This document shows, in pieces, positions 56,901 to 64,000 of a stretch of 64,000 nucleotides of DNA. The number at the start of each line of letters is the position of its first letter. The stretch's first letter is position 1. The DNA lies in NCBI GenBank assembly GCA_963800135.1, contig CAWCZR010000003.1, forward strand, positions 1 through 64,000, in the 5' to 3' direction. This stretch comes from DASPSM01 sp963800135. Its GTDB lineage: Bacteria; Planctomycetota; Planctomycetia; Planctomycetales; Planctomycetaceae. The translations under genes were made by a program, and so were the position numbers. Under the pieces are notes generated by a model that saw only the letters and a list, made by a program, of their open reading frames with translations, did no database searches and was not told where the DNA came from.

Positions 56901-57332
56901 CGGGCACTCTCCAAGGGGCTCTTCCCGGTCGACGTCGATTCGGAGGGTCTGCGGATCGCCCTCGAGGAGCTTGCCAAGGAGACGACGTCGATCTACCGAA
57001 TTTCCTGCCGATGCGAATGCGAAACCGCCCCACCGGTCGAAAACAACTTTACGGCCACGCAGCTGTTCCTCATCGCCCGCGAAGCCACCATCAATGCCGC
57101 CCGGCACGCGGACGCCACTCAACTCTTGATCAAACTCGAAGAGGCCGACGGTGCGCTTCGACTCTCGGTTGAAGACAACGGGGCGGGTCTGCCGAAAGAT
57201 GTCGCCGGGAACGCGGGGATGGGGCTGCGCATTATGCGGCACCGCGCCGAGTTGATCGGCGGCACTCTGCAGTTCGATTCGACGCCTGGCCGAGGCACCC
57301 GCGTGATTCTCAAGTTGAAAAGTGCCAAGTAG
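53922..57332 (+). CDS. CheB-CheR-PAS-histidine kinase fusion, two frameshifts
   Basis: About 1136 residues. After a basic N-terminus (KKKK and Arg/Pro-rich), a CheB methylesterase domain has Ser in GIGASAGG (about 77), LIQHLDPTHQS and SGTGSDGT. A CheR methyltransferase domain follows (VWSAGCATGEEAYS and CRNMLIYLD). Then come a PAS-like region, a long coiled coil of NEELQSTNEELETS heptads (about 715-780), a second PAS (ILLDPDLRIKRFT), a HisKA_3-type dimerisation helix (RLGRALHDTLGQQL) and an ATPase domain (DNGAGL, GMGLRIMRHR). Shifts at about 54757-54765 and 55168-55178 break the CheB/CheR junction and the middle of CheR; both neighbouring frames continue the domains. No chemoreceptor gene is nearby. 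Confidence 0.8.
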
Positions 57333-57425
57333 ACGGCCGCGCGGACCGAGTTTTATCCTCTGCGGCAGATGCCGTCCGTGCCAAGCAGCGCGCTCGGTCG
57401 AGTGACTCGCGCCTCGGAGCCGTCC

Positions 57426-58118
57426 ATGATCACGCTCTTGTCCGTGCTCGATTTCTGCGGGACGTTTGTGTTTGCCATCAGCGGCGCTGCCGCCGGGGTC
57501 CGGCGCAAGCTCGATTTATTCGGCGTGCTGGTGTTGTCGTTTGCGGCGGCCACCGCGGGGGGCATCGCGCGAGATTTGATGATCGGGGACGTGCCACCGG
57601 TCGCCGTGCGGGATTGGCGGTACGGAGTCGTGTCTCTGCTGGCTGGCATCGTGGTCTTTTTCGCCGACGGATTTGTAGAGCGCTTGAAACATCCGGTGCT
57701 GATCTTCGATGCGGCCGGGCTTGCCCTGTTCGCCGTGGCGGGGGCGGAGAAAGCGCTGACCTTTGGACTGCACCCCGCGCCGGCGGCCGTCCTGGGAATG
57801 CTGACGGGCATCGGCGGCGGCATGGCCCGCGACATTCTGCTGGCGGAAGTTCCCATCGTGCTGCGAGCCGAGCTGTACGCAGTGGCCGCGCTGGGCGGAG
57901 CGACGATTGTCGTCCTGGGAAGCCGAATCCAAATTCCCTCGGCGATCGCGGCCTTTCTGGGAGCGGTCTTGTGCTTCGGCCTGCGCTTGATCGCTGTCCG
58001 CCGCGGCTGGACATTGCCGGTTGCCGGCGAGCATGGGCATCACGCGCATCACGCGGCAACGGCCCCCGTGCCGGCTCCAGCCGTCGGCGGTGAGCACGAG
58101 GCCACGCGCACCGTGTGA
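57426..58118 (+). CDS. TRIC-type cation channel family protein (UPF0126)
   Basis: A 230-residue membrane protein with seven hydrophobic segments arranged as two repeats of the UPF0126/TRIC fold. Signature glycine-rich motifs are GGIARDLMIGDVPP (about 50) and GGGMARDILLAEVP (about 135). Bacterial TRIC proteins form trimeric potassium-permeable channels in the cytoplasmic membrane. The start at 57426 matches the family N-terminus (LLSVLDFCGTFVFAISG). The C-terminal 25 residues are His/Pro/Ala-rich (HGHHAHHAA), which is unusual and may bind metal. Confidence 0.88.
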   Translation: MITLLSVLDFCGTFVFAISGAAAGVRRKLDLFGVLVLSFAAATAGGIARDLMIGDVPPVAVRDWRYGVVSLLAGIVVFFADGFVERLKHPVLIFDAAGLALFAVAGAEKALTFGLHPAPAAVLGMLTGIGGGMARDILLAEVPIVLRAELYAVAALGGATIVVLGSRIQIPSAIAAFLGAVLCFGLRLIAVRRGWTLPVAGEHGHHAHHAATAPVPAPAVGGEHEATRTV

Positions 58119-58174
58119 AGGAATCGCGCGTGCCGACCGATCGTTGCCAGCAGCAGGGTGGCACATGGCGAGTC

Positions 58175-58393
58175 TTACTTCGCGGCGGGCACTTGGGCGG
58201 GCGGTTGCGGCGGCGGCGCTGGGCGAAGAACTTCGCCATTGGTGAGGACGTAGATCCCCAGCGCGGCCAGGATCACGACAACCGCGAGCCACACGCGCCA
58301 GTCTTTATGGAACTGACGACCCGGCTTCTCCTCGTGGTGATGACCTTCATGGTTGTGATGGTGATGGCCCGGATGGTCGTGGTGTTGATTCAT
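58175..58393 (-). CDS. His-rich small membrane protein
   Basis: A 72-residue protein whose first 22 residues contain ten or more histidines (HHDHPGHHHHNHEGHHHEE), followed by one membrane helix (about 34-50, VWLAVVVILAALGIYVL) and a Pro-rich tail. The histidines probably face the cytoplasm and could bind Ni, Zn or Cu. I recognise no family. It is convergent with the TRIC gene, whose C-terminus is also His-rich, and lies near the RND efflux genes, which fits a metal theme without proving it. Confidence 0.55.
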   Translation of the reverse strand: MNQHHDHPGHHHHNHEGHHHEEKPGRQFHKDWRVWLAVVVILAALGIYVLTNGEVLRPAPPPQPPAQVPAAK

Positions 58394-58657
58394 GACGGCT
58401 CGTGTTCCTAGCAGCCCTGTATAGTTTCTGGTCTCGATGGACAGATTCGAGAGAAAGAATTGATCGAGTTGACCAGAGCTTGATGGTCGACTCGCTTAAA
58501 AACCAGTCACAATTCGTCGAAATCATCCCAACTGATGCCCGTTTGATGAAGCCGCCGACACACTCCGGCAGTTGGCATCCGAAGTGCTAAGGACGCCTTG
58601 GCGGTTTCGCGCTTGAACCGTCGATCCCCGTTACGGTTCGGATGGTGTGCGGTGGTC

Positions 58658-59083
58658 ATGCCGGTCTCCTCAATTCCCGCCACCCTCCCGCCTGCTACGA
58701 TTCGGCCCCGCACCATTCTGATTGTGGAGGATGACGAGGTCCTCGGCCAGGTGCTGGCGCGGGTCCTCACGTGCGACGGTCGGATCGCCCTCCACGTGCG
58801 GACGGTAGCCGAGGCGCTGCAGCAGATGCAAGCCGGCCGCCCGCAGCTCGTGCTGGTCGACGCCGGATTGCGGGATGGCAAGGGATTGAAACTCGCGGAG
58901 ACGATCCGGTCAACGGAAGCCAGGGTGCCGGTGATCTTGCTTACAACGCACCGCCTGGAAAAATCCGACCTGCCCAGCCGCGGAGAACGATTGGTCACGA
59001 AATCGATTGATCTGCCCGAACTGCGCCGCACGATCGACGCCGCGTTGCGCGAATCTGCGTTAGTTGAGTCCGAGGCAACTTGA
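58658..59083 (+). CDS. Single-domain response regulator receiver
   Basis: A 141-residue CheY-like receiver. The acidic pocket is in LIVEDDEVLG (about 21-30), the phosphorylated Asp is Asp68 in LVLVDAGLRDG, a conserved Thr is in ILLTTHR, and the lysine lies in LVTKSIDLPEL. No output domain follows, so it acts by protein interaction. The start at ATG 58658 keeps a 17-residue leader; the frame is open about 20 codons further upstream. It is a candidate partner of the histidine kinase fusion 1.3 kb upstream. Confidence 0.8.
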   Translation: MPVSSIPATLPPATIRPRTILIVEDDEVLGQVLARVLTCDGRIALHVRTVAEALQQMQAGRPQLVLVDAGLRDGKGLKLAETIRSTEARVPVILLTTHRLEKSDLPSRGERLVTKSIDLPELRRTIDAALRESALVESEAT

Positions 59084-59193
59084 GGTGGCAACGGAAGCCG
59101 CCTCGCCGCAAGCACGCGTCGCCCGTCGATGAACCATTAAGTCCGCCGGCCCGGTTTCGAGCCCGGTCCGGTTTCGAGTTCTGAGGAATTTCC

Positions 59194-60780
59194 ATGCGGG
59201 TGTTTCAGCTGAAGTCCGTCAGAGACGATTGGCATGATTCTCTTTGCCGCCCTGCTGGTGGGCGGGGCGGTCGGATTGCAAAAACTGGCGGCCGACCGCG
59301 AAGAGCGGAATGAGGACCCGGAAACCAAGCCCGGCTTGGGCGTCGAGCTTGTGCCAGGCCAACCGCACACACTGTTCGTGCCGCCCGACGTGCGGACGAC
59401 ACTGGGCATTCGCAAAGACAACGTCGACAACATCGTCACCGCCGTCAAGCCGACGCGCACGCGCGACTTGCCCATGCCGGGCACCACCATGCTCGACCCG
59501 ACGCGCTGATCCCCATTCGCGCGCTGTTCGCGCCTTCTCCGTCCTCGGCACAGTGCGTCGAGATCGGCACGATCGAAGAGGATCGCCTCAAGACCGGGGC
59601 GACGTCCAGCCATCGCCGCGAGCTGCGTTCGGGCGACAAAGTAACCAAGGGCAACCTGCTGGCCGTCTTTTACAGTGTCGACGTCGGCAACAAGAAAAAC
59701 GACCTCATCGACGCCATCTACCAGCTCAAGCTCGACATCCAGATTCTCGAGCGATGGCAGGCGAAAGCGGCCGTCGTTCCGGACATCATGCTCTGGCAAC
59801 AGAAAAAAGCGGTCGAAGGGGACATCAACGCCCTCAACCGGGCCGTCAGCACGCTGCGAACCTGGGGCATTCCCGAGGAAGACATTCAAGCCGTTCGCGA
59901 GGAGGCCGAGAAGGTCAAGCCGGAAGACGCCGGGCAACGGCTCAAGCAGCGCGACAAAGCCAATTTCGACTGCTGGGCCCGCGTGGAGATCAAGGCCCCG
60001 GACGACGGCATCATTGTCGAACGCAACATCACCGCCCACACAGTCGTCTCCGACAACACGATCAACCTGTTTCAGATTGCCAAGCTGGATGAGGACGGTG
60101 GCGGGCCCCGCCTCTACGTCGTCGCCAACTGCCCCGAGGACGATCTGCCGGCGCTACAGGCCCTGCCGGACCGAGCGCGGCGCTGGACGATCACCACAGT
60201 CGGCAGCGCGCCACTGGATGGCTTCATCGACGACATCAGTTACATCATTGACCCCAACGATCACACGGCGAAGGTCAAAGGACACATCGACAACAAGGAA
60301 GGCCGCCTCTTGGCCGGGAAGATGATTTCCGCCAAGGTGCAGCTGCCGCCGCCGCAGGACGTTGTCGAAGTGCCGCCCTCGGCCGTCGGCGATGACGGCC
60401 AGCAAAGCATCGTTTTTGTCGAGACGGATGCGAAAAAGCAGTACTACACGATGCGCCGCGTCGAGATGGTGCGGCGATTCGAGAAATCGGTCTTCGTTCG
60501 CAGCCGGCCGTTCACAAAGCAGCTCACGGTCGAGGAGAAGGAACTGGGCATGACAACCAAGCAGCCGCTGTTGCCCGGCGAACGAATTCTGGGCACCGGT
60601 GTGGGCGAGCTGAAGTCGGCCCTGACGGAGATGGAATCTCAACCACAGAAAGACGGCTCGGCTCAGAAAGACGCGCCTGCGCAGAAGGTCGCGGCGGCTC
60701 GGAAAGACACGGCATCCCAGAAAAATACGGCGTCTCAAAAGGACGCGCCGGCTCGAAATGAGGCGGCGGCCACGCCATGA
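59194..60780 (+). CDS. RND efflux periplasmic adaptor (HlyD/CusB family), frameshifts
   Basis: About 528 residues. The ATG 59194 has GAGGA upstream but shifts frame before the membrane segment (ILFAALLVGGAVGLQ, frame starting ATG 59234). A second shift near 59500-59507, at a CGCG motif, joins LDPTR to LIPIRALFAP. The body has the adaptor order: barrel-sandwich half (GATSSHRRELRSGDKVTKG), helical hairpin (about 165-260), second lipoyl half (KAPDDGIIVERNITAHTVV) and a beta-barrel (LYVVANCPEDDL). The C-terminal 45 residues are repeats of QKDxxAQKDAPAQK type, Lys/Ala-rich and probably disordered. It would link the inner-membrane pump to an outer-membrane channel. Confidence 0.75.
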
Positions 60781-60936
60781 CGCCTTGCGGCAGCTGGGAA
60801 CGTCGGGCAGAGCAAGTCCCAAGGAAGTCTCTGGCCCCGAGTGTCTCCTGACGGAGATGGGCCACGTAGCGGGCGGACTCCCCCCAAAGCGCCCGAACAA
60901 ACAACCAACACCCGAATTTCGGTTGGATTGTCTTCG

Positions 60937-63900
60937 ATGGTTCGCAAACTGATCGAGTGGGCACTGCATAACCCGCTCGTCGTCATTCTGTTCTCGATCG
61001 CGCTCTCGATCGTCGGGATGTATTCGTTCCTCAACATCAACGTCGAGGCGTATCCCGACCCGGCGCCCGCGATCATCGAAGTCTTCGCCCAGTTCCCCGG
61101 TGCGTCGGCCGAAGAAGTCGAGCGCCAGGTGACCGTGCCGTTGGAGATCACGTTTGCCGGCATGCCGGGACTTAACTCGATTCACAGCAAGTCGCTCTAC
61201 GGATTGAGCGACCTCAAAATGAACTGGAACTACGGCCGCAACTACACCTACGAGGCCGGCCGCCAGGAAGTCATCAACCGGCTGGCCACCATTTCGCAGC
61301 CGCTGCCCGCTAACGTCACGCCGCAGATCTCTCCCGAGTCGCCGACCGGCGAAATTTACCGCTACGTGCTCAATTCGCCCAAGGATGCGGCCGGCCGCGA
61401 AATTTACACGCTGAACGACTTGAAGGCGCTGCAGGACTGGGTGCTCGAGCGCGAATTCCGCACGGTGCCGCGAATCGTCGACGTCTGCGGTTGGGGCGGA
61501 ACGGTCCGCCGCTACGAAGTTCAGCCCAATCCCGATCTGTTGCGGAAATTCGGTCTCACGCTGATCCAGCTCCAGAATGCCATTTCCAACAGCCAACGCG
61601 ACCGTCGGCGGCGATTACGTCGACCAGGGCGAAGTCGCGATGACCGTCCGCAGCGTCGGCCTGTTCGGCGGCGGCACCGATCCGACCGTCAAAGTGCTCG
61701 GTCTGAAGAGCCCCGCGCAAGCGTCCGCCATCCTGCGGGCCGAAGAGCAGCGTCGCTTGCAGGACCTCCGCTCGCTGGTGATCACCTCGACCAACAACCA
61801 GCCAGTCCGCGTGGAAGACGTCGTCGAGGGGGGACGAGCATCGCCTGGCGAAATGACTGACCGTGGCGTCGTCGTCAGCCATCAGACGCGCTTGGGCCGG
61901 ATCGGCTACTGGCGGGCCGACAAGGGGCGCCCGCCGCGATCGACGCAGAGCCTGGCGCAAATCGGCCACGACGAGCCCGACGTCGTGGAGTGCATCGTGC
62001 TCTTGCGGAAGAACGAAGAGACTCTGCCGGCGCTCAAAGACGTCGAGGCCAAGGTCGCTGAGCTGAACAATCCCAAGGGCGGGCGGATGCTGCCCGGCGT
62101 CAAGATCGAGACCTACTACAACCGCCGAGAACTGCTGGGCGTCACCACCGAAACCGTTCGGGAGAACCTGCTCCTGGGGATGGGGCTGGTGACGATCGTG
62201 CTGCTGATGTTCCTGAGCAACGTCCGCAGCGCGCTGATCGTCGCCATCAACGTGCCGCTGGCCCTCTGCTTCGCGTTTTCCATCCTCTATATGCGAGGCA
62301 TGTCGGCCAACCTGCTGTCGATCGGGGCGGTCGACTTTGGGATCATCGTCGACTCGTCGGTGATCATGGTCGAAAATATCTATCGCCATCTCAGCTCGGG
62401 CGAATATCCCGAGCTCAGCTTGCGCGAACGGATCCTCAAGGCGACGCACGAGGTCGAGCGGGGCCTGTTCTTCACCACGGCCATCATGGTCTGCGCCTTT
62501 GTCCCGCTGTTCACGATGCAGGGACCGGAAGGACAAATTTTCGGGCCGATGGCCGATACCTACGCGTTCGCCCTCTGCGGCGCGCTGTTCTTGGCACTCA
62601 CCATGGCCCCGGTGATGTGCCTGTTGTGCTTCAAGAACCTGAAGGCTGCGCCGGACAACTGGCTCGTCCGCGGCATGAAAGCCCGCTACCTGCGAAACCT
62701 GCGGTTCTGTCTGCGGCACCCCTACGCGACGGTCGGCGTGATGGCGGCGCTCACGATCTTCACCACCGCACTCTTGCCCCTCTTGGGCCGCGAATTCATG
62801 CCCGCGCTGGAGGAGGGCAACCTGTGGATTCGCGGGACCGCTCCGCTCAACATCTCGCTTCCCAGGCATACGCAGCTTTCGGCCCAGGCGCGGGCCATCA
62901 TGGCCACCTATCCCGAGGTCGAGTCGATCGTCAATCAGCTTGGCCGACCCGACGACGCGACCGACACCGATGGCTACTACAACAGCGAATACTTCGTCCC
63001 GCTGCGACCGGAGAAAGACTGGCCTCTGCTGGTCGAACGTCCCAAATGGCAGCGCTGGATGTTGGGGTCCAAGCGGGCACGCACGAAGGACGAAATCGTC
63101 GACGCGATGAACGCCGAGCTGGGTGAAAAGCTCCCCGGCATCACCTGGAATTTTTCGCAGAACATCCGCGACAACGTGATGGAGGCCCTGTCCGGCATCA
63201 AAGGGGACAACTCGGTCAAGATCTTCGGGCCGGACCTGGATCGCCTCGAGTTGCTGGCCGCCAAGGCCAAGAACGCCCTGCAGCAGGTCCGGGGCATCGA
63301 GAACGTCGGCATCTTTCACATTCGGGGCCAATCACACCTCGAATGGCGCGTCGATCCGAGCAAGTGCCAGCGCTGGGGCGTGCAGACGGCCGACGTCAAC
63401 AATGTAGTGACGAGCGCGCTCGGGCGCGGGCACTGTCGAGCATGGTCGAAGGCGAAAAACTTTTCGACATCTCGGTCCGCTGGCCCAAGCGGCTGCGGAA
63501 CAGCGAAGCCGACATCCTCGATATCCCCGTCGACATCATCAACAACAACGTCGTGCAGAACACGGGCCCAGGCGTGGTCCCAACCTCGATCGGCACCGGC
63601 AACGCGACGCCGTCCAACGTCGGAGCGCAAGCCAACACCGGGAACATCATCAGCAACACGCCGCGGCTGCGGCTCCGCGACCTGGTTTCGCCGGTCGGCG
63701 AGGACGGCGCCCCGCTGCCGGACGGGCAGTTCCAGCAGCACGGGGCTTCCACCATTTATCGCGAACAGGGCAAGCGGCTGATCGCAATCAAGTTCAGCGT
63801 TCGCGGCCGCGACCTGGCCGGCGCCGTGGACGAGGCACAGGCGAAAACCAAAGACCTCTTCGAGGCGCCTTATCACTCCGTCTGGAGCGGCGAGTTCGAG

Positions 63901-64000
63901 GAAATGCAGGACGCCGAAGCGCGGCTGATGGTCATCGTGCCTCTCTCGCTGGGGATGATCATCCTGCTGCTCTATATCGCCTTCCGCAACGTGCTCGACG
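60937..64000 (+). CDS. RND efflux transporter permease (CusA/CzcA type), frameshifts, 3' end outside window
   Basis: About 1020 residues are visible of a usual length near 1100. The first helix (NPLVVILFSIALSIVGMYSF) and the porter domain (EEVERQVTVPLE, then GLSDLKMNW) are followed by the proton-relay region AVDFGIIVDSSVIMVENI. This carries the Asp/Asp/Glu pattern of heavy-metal efflux RND pumps. The second porter half and LGMIILLLYIAFRN follow at the window end. Frame changes occur near 61590-61600 and 63420-63426, both at CGCG motifs; each side continues the protein (NATVGGDYVDQGEVAM, and ALSSMVEGEKLFDISV). It lies 156 bases after the adaptor gene. A Gly/Asn/Thr-rich insertion near residue 870 is unusual. 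Confidence 0.8.

Overview
The window is GC-rich chromosomal DNA that looks like a member of the Planctomycetota, probably of the Pirellulales type. The lineage is inferred from gene content: a Ser/Thr kinase with an unusual C-terminal domain, a DUF4132 protein, large secreted carboxypeptidase-regulatory-like proteins, a homogentisate pathway, and many short dispersed GC-rich repeats between genes. No rRNA or tRNA gene was found.

Layout. 1-740: end of an unknown gene, a hairpin with a T-run, palindromic DNA and a C-terminal scrap of a DUF58 gene. 741-5621: secreted alpha/beta hydrolase, OPT-family transporter, DUF1697 protein. 5811-11844: NUDIX hydrolase coupled to a kinase-SRPBCC fusion, the tyrosine-degradation pair hmgA and hpd, and an acyl-CoA synthetase. 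11874-13236: transglutaminase-like protein and two tiny membrane proteins. 13237-16506: repeat-rich DNA interrupted by an IS110-family element. 16507-19460: two membrane proteins and a TPR protein. 19584-29575: a minus-strand block of HAD phosphatase, phosphoglucomutase, glycogen phosphorylase, phosphoketolase and transketolase. Together these can take glycogen through glucose-1-phosphate to sugar phosphates and acetyl phosphate. 30175-45995: three tandem small membrane proteins, then a tandem array of seven paralogous multi-domain secreted proteins. 46200-51474: DUF4132 protein, a small protein ending in Gly-Gly that resembles a beta-grasp carrier, and an aldehyde dehydrogenase. 51494-58118: nitronate monooxygenase, a coiled-coil membrane protein, a CheB-CheR-PAS-histidine kinase fusion and a TRIC-type channel. 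58175-64000: His-rich small protein, receiver protein, and an RND efflux adaptor and pump that runs off the window.

The most unusual local signal is the IS110 element. Its 240-base leader folds into the architecture expected of a bridge RNA. One guide side of the putative target loop pairs over nine positions with the DNA flanking the insertion. The flanks are two halves of a REP-like hairpin that exists uninterrupted at 19524-19548, with a CT dinucleotide at both ends. The second large-scale signal is the seven-member paralog array (about 15 kb).

At least fifteen genes or gene segments are split by single indels, many at CGCG or short homopolymers and spread over unrelated genes. This looks more like residual sequencing error than gene decay, so the affected genes are annotated here as single reconstructed genes with the break noted.
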